DNA of 64,000 nt from Flavobacteriales bacterium (GCA_016705955.1 JADJKO010000001.1:744001-808000); one strand, 5' to 3'; shown: positions 27,393-36,601, counted from the stretch's first letter. Notes: generated by a model from the letters alone, not told the origin. A program made the numbers and translations.

Positions 27393-27726
27393 GGTCATCC
27401 CCACGCCGGAATTCGAGAAGGAGTTGCGGCCGCTTCTCAAGCGGTACCGTTCGCTTGGCAAGGACCTGTTCAAGCTGGAGAAGGAACTGGAACTGCGGCC
27501 TCACACGGGCAACGGCCTTGGGCACGGGCTCTACAAGGTCCGGCTGGCGATCACCAGCAAGGGCAAAGGCAAGAGCGGCGGTGGCAGGGTGATCACGTAC
27601 GTGATAACGGAAGATGCCGAGGTGTACCTGCTGAGCATCTATGACAAGAGTGACTACGACACAGTGGATACCAAGGCGATGAAGCAAATGGCCGCTGATT
27701 TGCGGTCCAACAAAGGGAAGCGATGA
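27382..27726 (+). CDS. RelE/ParE-family toxin
   Basis: 114 residues starting with GTG inside the antitoxin gene. It shows the RelE pattern: TPEFEKELRPLLKRYRSL helix, LGHGLYKVRLAI strand, then GGRVITYVITEDAEVYLLSIYDKSD. Most relatives cut mRNA on the ribosome; some inhibit gyrase. Which applies here cannot be told. The gene is flanked by fragments of paaZ. Confidence 0.78.
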   Translation: MKHRVIPTPEFEKELRPLLKRYRSLGKDLFKLEKELELRPHTGNGLGHGLYKVRLAITSKGKGKSGGGRVITYVITEDAEVYLLSIYDKSDYDTVDTKAMKQMAADLRSNKGKR

Positions 27727-27840
27727 ATGCACGCACCGTGCACATGCAAGTTGAACGGTTGCGAAATCCCGTGTTGGCGGGATCCGCATGGTGATCGATA
27801 CATCGGCCGCACAGAAGGTCATGGCCAAATATTTCCCGGC

Positions 27841-28062
27841 ATGAGGACCAAAAAGCTCGATCTGGAAGGCCTCGACCACATCGTTGGAGACCGCCCGTTC
27901 ACTGATGAGGATTCGCGCGCCATCTCAGCCTACATACAAGCCGAAAAGGCCAAGGCCGCTGCGAAGCGCCCAGCAAAGCGCACACGTGCTGCCGCTAAGC
28001 GCCCACGTCCGGCGAGTGCCCGGTCCAAGGCTGTGAAAGGCAAGAAACGCACGACTGCCTGA
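27841..28062 (+). CDS. Small Lys/Ala-rich basic protein, third gene of the module
   Basis: 73 residues from the ATG at 27841, which overlaps the stop of a preceding 18-codon frame (MVIDTSAAQKVMAKYFPA). A longer in-frame start at 27727 exists but its extra residues look random. The N-terminal half (KLDLEGLDHIVGDRPFTDEDSRAISAYIQAEKAK) is folded-looking; the tail has KRPAKRTRAAAKRP-like repeats, like histone H1-type DNA-binding tails. Function unknown. A second start, or a frameshift linking 27723-27844 to it, cannot be excluded. Confidence 0.5.
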   Translation: MRTKKLDLEGLDHIVGDRPFTDEDSRAISAYIQAEKAKAAAKRPAKRTRAAAKRPRPASARSKAVKGKKRTTA

Positions 28063-28065
28063 CCA

Positions 28066-28437
28066 TCGGCCACGTGGCGCACGGGTATTGCATCCTCTCA
28101 TGTGCTTCGGGCCACATCCTGAGCCCTGAGCTTGCCGAAGGGTCGAAGGGCGTGGATCCACCGAAAGGGCCTGTGCTGCTGAACTACGGCATCGAGGAAG
28201 CGCGCTTCACGAAGCCTGTTTACCCCGGCTCTACGATCCAAGTGAAGTTCACCGTGAAGGAGAAGGAGGGCCTGTTGGCCCGGGATGGAGAAGAAGGAAC
28301 TGAAGGAGGATTCGCCGAAGGGGGCGGATGTGGCTTCGGGGATAGTTAAATTCCTTGTCGACGTCGTAGACGAAACGGGAGAGACAGTAGCGATCGCCAC
28401 CATCTTGACCATGGTTAAAAAGTTGGACCAAGCATGA
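28066..28437 (+). pseudogene. paaZ 3'-end fragment, copy 2 (longest)
   Basis: Encodes the last ~110 PaaZ residues: HVAHGYCILS, PPKGPVLLNYGIEEARFTKP, VKFTVKEKE and, in a shifted frame, VKFLVDVVDETGETVAIATI to LDQA and stop. Two palindrome-containing inserts interrupt it: a CCTGAGC...GAAGGG element near 28117-28150 and GGGCC-TGTT-GGCCC near 28268-28281. Both break the frame. Nucleotide differences from paaZ are mostly at third codon positions. Confidence 0.85.
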
Positions 28438-28481
28438 GGTCGACCACACTGATCTCTGTCACTCCGAGCAAAGCGAAGGAG

Positions 28482-28573
28482 GTCAAATTCCGTGTTGATG
28501 TCGTGGACGGACCGGCGAAACCGTCGCTATTGCCACCATTCTCACCATGGTGAAGAAGCTCGACCAGAGCTAG
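28482..28573 (+). pseudogene. paaZ 3'-end fragment, copy 3
   Basis: About 90 bp matching FRVDVVDG...ETVAIATILTMVKKLDQS and stop, with small deletions around 28508-28520. It follows a GTCACTCCGAGC-type repeat (28457-28480) and precedes hicB. Confidence 0.75.
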
Positions 28574-28581
28574 CGTCTGCG

Positions 28582-28589
28582 TAGATTTG
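28582..28589 (+). promoter_or_regulatory. -7 box TAGATTTG of hicBA
   Basis: Exact TAnnTTTG match 17 bp before the hicB start. Confidence 0.45.
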
Positions 28590-28606
28590 AGCAAACGAAC
28601 AGGACC

Positions 28607-28834
28607 ATGTCACAGCTCACCTACCGCATCCTGATGACCCGCGAGCCGGAAGGCGGCTTCACGGTGAATGTGCCGGCATTACCGGGTTGCGTCACCTTCG
28701 GTGAGACGATCGAGCACGCCATGGCGATGGCCAAGGAAGCCATCGAACTCTATGTGGAAACGCTGCAAGCGGAAGGCGAACCGGTCCCGGACGACAGCCA
28801 GACCTTCGAGTATTCGCTTGTGCTCGCTTCCTGA
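28607..28834 (+). CDS. hicB: HicB-family antitoxin
   Basis: 75 residues. This is a single HicB partial RNase-H-like fold (TYRILMTREPEGGFTVNVPALPGCVTFGETIEHAMAMAKEAIELY), with no added DNA-binding domain. It would mask HicA. The order hicB-hicA is the reverse of the E. coli order but frequent elsewhere. Six bases separate the two genes. Confidence 0.9.
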   Translation: MSQLTYRILMTREPEGGFTVNVPALPGCVTFGETIEHAMAMAKEAIELYVETLQAEGEPVPDDSQTFEYSLVLAS

Positions 28835-28840
28835 TCGGCG

Positions 28841-29056
28841 ATGACCAAGGCGCCGTCGCTCTCACCTGATGAGATCATTCGTTTACTGCTAAAGCACGGA
28901 TTCGAGCTAGCACGTACCAAGGGCTCACACCAGATCTTCAAGAACCGCACGACGGGCAAGATGACCGTGGTGCCGATGCACAAACGCGACCTTCCCAAGG
29001 GTACCATGCTCTCGATCTTGAAACAGGCGGGTATCGACAAAGAGGAACTGCTTTGA
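28841..29056 (+). CDS. hicA: HicA-family toxin
   Basis: 71 residues with the double-stranded-RNA-binding-like HicA fold: LSPDEIIRLLLKHGFELARTKGSHQIF, where the histidine of GSHQIF is the usual catalytic residue, then TVVPMHKRDLPKGTMLSILKQAGI. It is an mRNA interferase controlled by HicB. A broken relative of the same gene lies at 37031. Confidence 0.92.
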   Translation: MTKAPSLSPDEIIRLLLKHGFELARTKGSHQIFKNRTTGKMTVVPMHKRDLPKGTMLSILKQAGIDKEELL

Positions 29057-29087
29057 CCTGGACCAACCACTTTCTACATATGGGATC

Positions 29088-29328
29088 CGTGTACCGCGGC
29101 TCCATTTGTCATCCCGCGCGGGTCGCGGGTCAAGTGAAGTTCACCGGGAGGAGAAGGAGGGCCTGTTGGCCCGGGATGGAGAAGAAGGTGATCACCGCCG
29201 ATTCGCCGAAGGGTGCGGATGTGGCTTCGGGGATAGTCAAGTTCCTTGTTGATGTGGTGGATGAGACCGGAGAGACCGTGGCGGTGGCTACTATTTTGAC
29301 GATGGTGCGGAAGTTGGATCAGAGTTAG
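29088..29328 (+). pseudogene. paaZ 3'-end fragment, copy 4
   Basis: Begins at the VYPGS region of PaaZ, is interrupted by a TCATCCCGCGCGGG-type palindrome (about 29104-29131), continues through KFT, carries the same GGGCC-TGTT-GGCCC insert as copy 2, and ends with VASGIVKFLVDVVDETGETV...MVRKLDQS and stop. A GTCACATCGAGC-type repeat follows at 29334. Confidence 0.82.
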
Positions 29329-29474
29329 GAACGTCACATCGAGCGTTGTCGAGATGTGGGCGTTCCGGCTCGGAGACTCGCCGTCGGGCCATTCGCGAAG
29401 TCCTCGTCCGCCGGATGGCGGACTCGGAGCTACTTGCTCCTATCCCTCACGCGAAATGCGGATCAGATAGCAAA

Positions 29475-32400
29475 TCACGGTAACTGTTCCGTCCTGACTT
29501 GTGTTGGTACCGTACCACCAATGTTGACTAGGATCGGATCCCTGTCGTTGCCGCTACCGGTGTATTTCACCACTCCGTCCAGATTGACGTCATCGCGATA
29601 GTAACCCGGTACTGTGTTGGTCGGAATTGTTCCACCGATACGCACGAGTACTGGGTCACGATCGTTGTTGGATCCCGTGTACTTCAGTTCGTTGTCCCAG
29701 AGCGTGTTGCCTGACCACAGAGTCAAGTAGGTGCCGTTGGACTTCCTTGCTTCTGTACCATATGTCGATGTCGATGCACTTGTGAAGTCCACAACCGTCG
29801 CCGTGCTTGAAAGAAACACAGCACCTGATGTCATAGCCCCTAAGTGGTTCCTATGCCGGATCGTAATGTAGTAGCTGCCTTCTGGTAGGCTGAAGCCGAC
29901 CGGCGAGACACCGTCTTTTCCAACTATGTCCCCATCACGTTGGATCAAGCCACTCCGGGTTTGCAATACTTGCACAGGGTTTGACCCACTACGTAGTTCG
30001 AGGACAACCCAGTCCACGATCGCATTGCCTCCACTAACGGAGAGTACCGCCGGAACTATGCTCTCACCACCACCGCCCAAATGCGGATAGCCTAACCCCG
30101 TGTATGGTTCCGTCAGTGGAATCAGCCCGTGCGTGCGCAAACTGTCGTGCATCATTTGCTCTCCCACATCGTATGGCCCATCCAAGAACGCCCTTGGCGC
30201 AACCTTGAGGAGCGGATGGACCACTATGCTAGTTGTGGCAGATGCGTTGCAGCCCAGGCTATCGACGCCAATAACCACATAATCGCCCGTTGTATCGGCT
30301 ACGACGACTTGTGTCGTGTCTGTAGAGGACCAGAGGTAGTGTACCACACCCGAGGAACCGGTCGCATCGAGCTGCACGCTGGTTCCTTCATAAACTGTGG
30401 TTGGTCCTATTGGGTCAATTGCAATCGTAGGAGGATTCGCGACTACCACGTATGCTGGTGCTACCAGCGTATCGACCTTGTCGGACCAGGTTGTTATAAG
30501 AGTGACGGAGTAATTACCCGTGTTCGAATAGGTGATTTGTGGCTGCAAATCTGAAGAAGTGGAAGGACTGCCACCGGGAAACTGCCATTGACGACTAATT
30601 GGGCTTCCGCCAGAAACATCTGTGAAGAGAATGGCCCCCTGACCACAGATAATGTTGTCGCTTGCTTGAAATGCGGCTTGATACACGTTCGGATTTTGCT
30701 CAACAATGAAGACCATCTGATCACTGTGCCCGTTCAGGGTAACAGTAATAGTAGACACCCCGACTTGTGAACCGATCAAGCCCCCGCTAACAGGTGTGAG
30801 GATCTGTGGGTCACTGATCAGATAACCCAATCCCGCAACCCCGGTGATATCTCGTACTATGCCGTCGTTGTAATACCCTTCGACGGTTAGTGCGTAAACC
30901 CCGCCATGTGATATCCATAGGGAGTCAGTGATGAATCGCACGCTGTCTAGAGATGCTTGCGGCAGCACATTGAGAAAAACGGAATCAACCGAAGCAAGTC
31001 CCTGCGCGTTGATACTTAAGCATGATACTCTCCAGAGCCCACATGCCGCCTGGGGCACAGTGTAGTTCCAACTCAATGCGATGCCCGAGGTGTCCATCAT
31101 AGCGGTTTGCTCGAAGCTGTTTCCTGCAGCAGCAGCGAGGTATGTATGATCGGACAAGGAGTTGTCCACGACAATCGTAACAACGTCTCCCGGACTCACC
31201 GTTGTTCCGTTCGTTGGCTGGACAATGACTACCGAGTCGGGCCACAGAGGTGCGGCAAACCCAGGAGTCACTACATCCAACCACCATGGCAAATGCAAAT
31301 ACATTGGTTGCCACCCCTCGTGATTAAATGCGCTTGTAGTCGGATTCACTCCCAAGTTGGAAATAATGTGTTCGACGTTTTCGGTATTGGACTTGGCTTC
31401 CATGTGAGTGACGTTCCCACGCTCAATGGAGTTCTGTCCCGCTTGCTGAGAATTTAAAGGAACAATTGGGTCACCATCGAATGGATTATACAATCTTGAT
31501 ACAAGGCCCTCTGGGCCGTTGATGAAAAACGGAAACCCATCAAACTCTGGATTCATTAGTAGTGTTATGTGAATGGGCCACCAGTCCTTCTTGGCGGCAT
31601 CGTAAATCGTACTAAGGCTACTGTAGTTTAGCGCGGGTATCGATAGCGTGCCCGGATCGCCTAGGTTGTATCCTCCATAGAAGTAGGGACTAGTTGACTT
31701 TAAGTCCTCCACCCCTCCTTCATTCGTGGGCATATGCCCCAATAACGCCATTGCCTGCTGGGTCACTAGCCCATAGGGACTGCGGAGAAGATCTGCTGCT
31801 TGAGTTCCGGAGTTAGGCGTGTTGATTGTGGTCAACGTTCTTATCTCACCGCCATAGTCATCGTTCAGGATCCATCGTCTCGACAGAATCCCTCCCATGC
31901 TGTGAGCGATTACATCCACTTTGCCGCAAGAGAAAAGTCGATTTCGAGCCTCCTCAACAGCGTTGCGTATGTTATCTCTTACTATAAGCGCATTCACTTC
32001 AAACGACCGCGCATTTGTGAGCTTATAGTTGACCCGCCAGGTTAGAATATTCTCCGCACCAAAATGTTCCTTGAAGGAATCATCCATTGCCTTGAATGAC
32101 CCATACTCACCCCAAATTCCATGCACGAATACCACTGGGGGCGATGTACTTGTACAGGCATCTTGACAAGTGGGATGTTGTAGTTGTTCAGATTGTAAGC
32201 AATAATGGTATCCTGTATGTATGGTGAGTCTGTCTCACTTAAGTACGTGGGATGGGTAATAGTTGCCTTCCGTTGAATGCCCACCGGACTTTCGTAATCC
32301 GCCGTCTGGAAAGTGCAGTACCTAGCTGGAATAGGTGAACCACTCGCCATTCTGAACAATATGTCGCTCATGTTGACCGTGCCACCATTGACTTGTAGTT

Positions 32401-33927
32401 TGACTATGGTCGATTTAGTGCCATCAGCACAAATCTTCATAGGTGGTGGTTGTGGATTGCCAGAAACAGCAGTTGCCAACAGTCGTTCAGTAATGGGTAT
32501 TCCCGATGAGGGCTTGTTATAAACTCTCATGGTATAGCCAAGGGTGGGCGCTCCGGCTTGGTTTAGCTGAAAAGTCTCTCCCGCTATGACTAGTGTTCCA
32601 GACCGCGCCGTACCCCCATTGATGCTTGCCGTATAGTTCACGGTTCCACTGCCGGTTCCACTTGTGCCAGAGGTAATGCTCACCCAACTCAGGCTTTCAG
32701 TCGCGGTCCACGCACAACCAGATTGAGTGCTCACGCCTACTGAGTAACTACCACCACCAACAGGGATAGTGAGGTTGCTTGTGGGGCTCAGGCTATAGGT
32801 GCAAACTCCAGCTTGCGTGATCCGGAATGACTGTCCCCCGATGGTCATCGTCCCCAACCTAGACGAACCACCGTTGCTTGTTACCGTGTAGTTGACGGTG
32901 CCGTTTCCCGTGCCACTTGCACCAGAAGTGATGCTCACCCAACTCAAACTCTCTGTGGCGGTCCATGCACAACTTGCGGGCGCAGTAACCGAGACTGAAT
33001 AGCTCCCTCCCCCGTTCGGCACCGAGTTATTGTTGTTAGGGCTAAGCGAGTACGTGCAAGACACATTGCTCATAACGAACTGCCTCGTGTAGTTGTGGCT
33101 TGAAGCCGTGTGATTGTAGGAGGTCGGCGTCGAGGTTGTGAAGCCTGAAGCCGTACAGGTGATGCTAGTCGTCACGTTGGTCGTCAACTTGTACTGATAG
33201 AACCCTGAGCTACTGCGAGTGCTCCCATTCCCACCAGAGAAGGAGATCAGCGCACCATTGATGTTCCCCAAGAACGCGCACGAACCGGCGTCGTCACATA
33301 TCCGTCCACCCACCACTCTGAAGTTTGGCGCCGCTGGAATGGTCAGGTACAAGCCATTCACCCAACCCGTGGCTTGGCTGCAATTGTTCGGCAAATGGAT
33401 CTGGTACCAAGTGCTCCCGGACACGCTTGATGTACTCCCGGTCCTGGCCACGATGGAGCCCGCGCCGTAGTATGCGTTCGAACCGAAATGGTCACATAAG
33501 TTGTCCCACCAGCAGTAGTGCGCACACCAAGTGGTGTGCTTGCTGTGTTGACAGTGGCGTGGTTCGTGGATGTGGCAGACTCATGGATGCGCATATAGAA
33601 CTCACTAGCCGCCATGTAGCCATAGTCCGGATTATTGTCCGTGCTACTGGTCTGAGGCAAGCACACCCTGATCCAGTTGTAGAAGGCATCACCACTGTTC
33701 GTGGTCAAGGACTCAGCCCCGATCCGCCCATCAACTGGAACGCTCGTAAGAACGGAACCCGAAGAATTTGCCGTGGTCCGAACGTTCAAGTTGAACCCGC
33801 CGGAACCCTGCGAGTTATAGTAGACCTGCGGGAATTGTGTCGCCTGACCGGAGGCATCAGCCACGGCCAAGCAGGCCAACAGAACTACGGTCTTGATGTG
33901 GAACTTGCAGATGGGTTGACGGTGCAT
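29475..33927 (-). CDS. Secreted SH3/BACON/lipase-like multidomain protein, two apparent frameshifts
   Basis: About 1,480 residues if joined. Signal peptide from the ATG at 33927 (ACLAVADASG). Two SH3b-like domains, two BACON domains (NGGGSYSVSVTAPASCAWTA, WVSITSGASGTG), an alpha/beta hydrolase with FVHGIWGEY, serine elbow AHSMGG and INTPNSG (PGAP1-like), a PKD/Ig part, and the same dockerin-like C-terminal module as the protein at 17755. Frames break near 33486 (TTT to TTTT would restore TYVTIFGSNAYYG) and at 32137-32141 (C5 to C6 would restore VQVHRPPVVFVHGIWG). Base composition is less GC-rich than the surroundings. It may be a real pseudogene or carry sequence errors. Confidence 0.78.
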
Positions 33928-34199
33928 GGCGCCTTGGGTTTGCGTTCGAGATCCATCACCACCCAACTCAACCACACAACACCTCACTCAGCACAACTTC
34001 AGCACACAAGGATCAATTCGCGAGGAAGTTAGAGGATTCATAGGCAATGGCGTCCGTCCTGTTGAAAAGTCCCATGGAATGCCCAGGATTACCGAAGGCT
34101 ACCCGAAACTGAACTTGCTCCCTTCGTGGTAGTCTTCCACGCAGTCAATGGCCAGGCACTTGCGGTTCATGTGCTCGGCAACCTGGGCATGCAACAGAG

Positions 34200-34904
34200 C
34201 TAGAGGACTACCAGCTCGGCTAGCTTGGCCGCCACGTCTGCCATTGGCTCCTCTGCAGTGCTCAGGCCGCTTCGGGAACCAAGCAAGGGACTGACATCAC
34301 GGAGGTCTTCATATGTCGTATTATGAACGATGGGAACTAGTAGGTCGCGTGCCAAGAGTGCCGAAAGTTCCTTGTCCGCAATGCCCTCACCTTTGAGCCG
34401 ACGAAGCAGCGCGGGGGTCACAAGAACGATTCCAACCCGTGACTTCGCCAGTCCCTTGTCGATTTCACGGAGCAATGATGAGCCTAGAAGCACGTCCTTC
34501 TCGCTGAACCAAACAGAGACGCCGCGGGTCTCGAGTAGATCATGCAGTTCCTTGGCCGCCCCGTTCCTATCATCCCAAGCGTGACAAAGAAAAACGTCCC
34601 GAAGGTCAGGAACGGCCGATCGCTTCTCGACGTTTTCGCGGACCGGTGTGAGCGTCCGCACCTCGGAAGGCGTGTACATCACAGGCGAACCTGCTCCCGA
34701 CCAGCGAGGTTTAACGCTTCTACCAGAACCTCCCCCGCTACTGCGGCCGCCCGTGCTACGCCCAGAGGAGGCGTAGGGAGTGGTGTATGTCGGGTATGAG
34801 TGCGAATATGAACCATAGCCGCGTGAACGGCTACTACATGCGGGGCAGGCCGCTGCCCCACTCGCCGTGCGATGTCCATATCTAGGTGCTGTACATCTTG
34901 CCAT
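34200..34904 (-). CDS. TIR-domain protein with N-terminal Cys/His motif
   Basis: 234 residues. The N-terminus has C4, H11, C20 and C23 in C-TAPRYGHRTASGAAAC-PAC, a possible zinc site. A Ser/Gly/Tyr-rich linker follows (25-75), then a TIR domain (about 102-225): RDVFLCHAWDD, VWFSEKDVLLGSSLLREIDKGL, GIVLVTPALL. E135 in WFSEKD is at the place of the catalytic glutamate in NAD-cleaving TIRs. Such proteins often act in antiviral defence. No Thoeris partner is adjacent; the gene follows a short CPKCG protein by 5 bp. A defence role is inferred. Confidence 0.85.
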   Translation of the reverse strand: MARCTAPRYGHRTASGAAACPACSSRSRGYGSYSHSYPTYTTPYASSGRSTGGRSSGGGSGRSVKPRWSGAGSPVMYTPSEVRTLTPVRENVEKRSAVPDLRDVFLCHAWDDRNGAAKELHDLLETRGVSVWFSEKDVLLGSSLLREIDKGLAKSRVGIVLVTPALLRRLKGEGIADKELSALLARDLLVPIVHNTTYEDLRDVSPLLGSRSGLSTAEEPMADVAAKLAELVVL

Positions 34905-34909
34905 GTCCT

Positions 34910-35098
34910 TTATCGTTTACTAAGTTGTCTATGTCCTTCTCCACTAACGGCGTTCTGTTTGGCCAGTAGCGCCTTTGACCGTCTGGTCTCATACTCCTGC
35001 CCGATCTCCGTACGGACCTTCTCTAAGAGCACCTTGTTCACATCGATGGGCATGCCGCACTTGGGGCACTCGATCTTGGATTCAGCTTTCGATTCCAT
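34910..35098 (-). CDS. Short CxxC protein resembling the N-terminus of DUF2130 proteins
   Basis: 62 residues. SKIECPKCGMPIDVNKVLLEKVRTEIGQEYETRR matches the zinc-finger-like start of DUF2130 proteins, which are normally several hundred residues long. After residue ~45 the sequence loses character; an adjacent frame (VEKDIDNLVNDKGHGK) may be the real continuation. It is either a truncated remnant or a small partner of the TIR protein. Confidence 0.45.
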   Translation of the reverse strand: MESKAESKIECPKCGMPIDVNKVLLEKVRTEIGQEYETRRSKALLAKQNAVSGEGHRQLSKR

Positions 35099-35245
35099 TC
35101 AATGGCAATTCAGTAGTTGAGCTATTGTTTCAGGCGGTCGTGAATGTACCGCAGCCGCCCGATACCACAAGGTCTGAAAACGCAACCAACCCCGGCTCCT
35201 CCGCATTTCTGCTTCGGGGCCGGGGCTGGCGTGTGTGATCGCGAT

Positions 35246-35869
35246 CTATGCGGGGCGGCCCAGCACCACGTCGCTGGGGAGGCCTTCCTTATCGATGCCC
35301 AAGGCCACGATGCGGAACCAATAGCTCTTGTATGGCTCCAGGCCGGTGACGATGAAGCGCTGGCGGCTCACCTGCCCCGCGGTGTTCCACGTGGTCACCC
35401 CCAGGGTGGGGTCGCTGGTGGCCTGCTCAATGCGGAACATGCGCGCGGCCACGGTGCGGCCCCACCGCAGCTTCACCTCGCCGCTTACATCGGTGGCGCT
35501 GGCGCGCACGTTCTTGGGGATGCCCACCTCCGTGTGCGACTCGGGTTGTTTGGCCAGGGGGAAGCCGCTGGTGGTGAGCAGCTCGGCATCGCCGTCGCAC
35601 TCGGCCCGCACGTAGTCCGCTGTTACGCGCAGCACGTCCTGCACCTGCAGTACCACGGCGTTGCGGTGCGCGCGGTCGGTGCTGCTACCATCGATGGCGG
35701 CGGTGATGGCGGCTTGGAGCGAGACGCTCAAGGCGGTCATATCCACAAGGCTCATGGGCAGGTTGGGGAACTGCGCGTTGCCGGTGAGCTTCGCGATGAT
35801 GTGGTTGAAGAAGGCCAGCAAGGCTGGGGGCAGCATGTTGGCAAGTCCGATCTTGATGTTGGCTCTCAT
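35246..35869 (-). CDS. Fibronectin type III domain protein
   Basis: 207 residues from the ATG at 35869 (MRANIKIGLANM), chosen because family members start this way. The N-terminal half is helical, with no signal peptide. The C-terminal ~90 residues form an FN3 domain (VKLRWGRTVAARMFRIEQATSD ... FIVTGLEPYKSYWFRIVAL). Related proteins are common in Bacteroidota; function unknown. Confidence 0.72.
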   Translation of the reverse strand: MRANIKIGLANMLPPALLAFFNHIIAKLTGNAQFPNLPMSLVDMTALSVSLQAAITAAIDGSSTDRAHRNAVVLQVQDVLRVTADYVRAECDGDAELLTTSGFPLAKQPESHTEVGIPKNVRASATDVSGEVKLRWGRTVAARMFRIEQATSDPTLGVTTWNTAGQVSRQRFIVTGLEPYKSYWFRIVALGIDKEGLPSDVVLGRPA

Positions 35870-36016
35870 GGCGTTCGTTGGTTGTTCCGGCCGTGGTGCA
35901 TTCCGCGGCACGATCCCTTAACGCGGCGCAGGTGCAGGCCTTGTGCGGCCTATCGCCGTGGCCGATACGGTATGGGAAACTCCCATACGCTATCGGGAAC
36001 TACCATAAGTCGGCCG

Positions 36017-36601
36017 GGCACCCAAGGCGAGGCAGCGGGGCACCCGGTGCCGGGTGGTGGAGCACCTCGTGCTAAGTGGTGGTGCACCTCGTGCTAAGTG
36101 GTGGAGCACCTCGTGCTAAGTGGTGGAGCACCTCGTGCTAAGTGGTGGAGCACCTAGTGCTAAGTGATGGAGCACTTGGTGCTAAGTGGTGGAACACCCA
36201 GTGCTAAGTGGTGGAGCACCTGGTGCTAAGTGGTGGAGCACCTCGTGCTAAGTGATGGAGCACCTCGTGCTAAGTGGTGGAGCACCTCGTGCTAAGTGGT
36301 GGAGCACCTAGTGCTAAGTGGTGGAGCACCTAGTGCTAAGTGATGGAGCACTTGGTGCTAAGTGGTGGAGCACCCGGTGCTTGCTGGCGCAGCACCTAGT
36401 GCTAAGTGGTGGAGCACCTAGTGCTAAGTGATGGAGCACCCGGTGCTAAGTGGTGGAGCACCCGGTGCTTGCTGGCGCAGCACCTAGTGCTACGTGGTGG
36501 AGCACCTAGTGCTAAGTGGTGGAGCACCTAGTGCTAAGTGGTGGAGCACCTGGTGCTAAGTGGTGGAGCACCCGGTGCTAAGTGGTGGAGCACCTGGTGC
36601 T
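36017..36601. repeat. Tandem array of ~25 palindromic 22-bp units
   Basis: Twenty-five units start every 22 bp exactly from 36061 to 36589, each AGCAC-nnn-GTGCT followed by a spacer, mostly AAGTGGTGG. Two degenerate units precede them (36017 and 36039). Centres vary (CTC, CTA, TTG, CTG, CCG, CCA) while the pairing arms are kept. Since 22 is not a multiple of 3, it is not a protein repeat. Nothing else is visible in the gap 35870-36794 except another palindrome, GTATGGGA-AAC-TCCCATAC, near 35971-35989. Confidence 0.97.

Noticed and set aside
25022..29328. Complete integrative element with integrase at paaZ
   Set aside because: No integrase, transposase or excisionase gene is found in or near the repeats; only the repeated 3' ends and cargo are visible.
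36061..36601. CRISPR array
   Set aside because: Units are 22 bp in direct contact, and the spacer between palindromes is nearly constant. There are no unique spacers and no cas genes.
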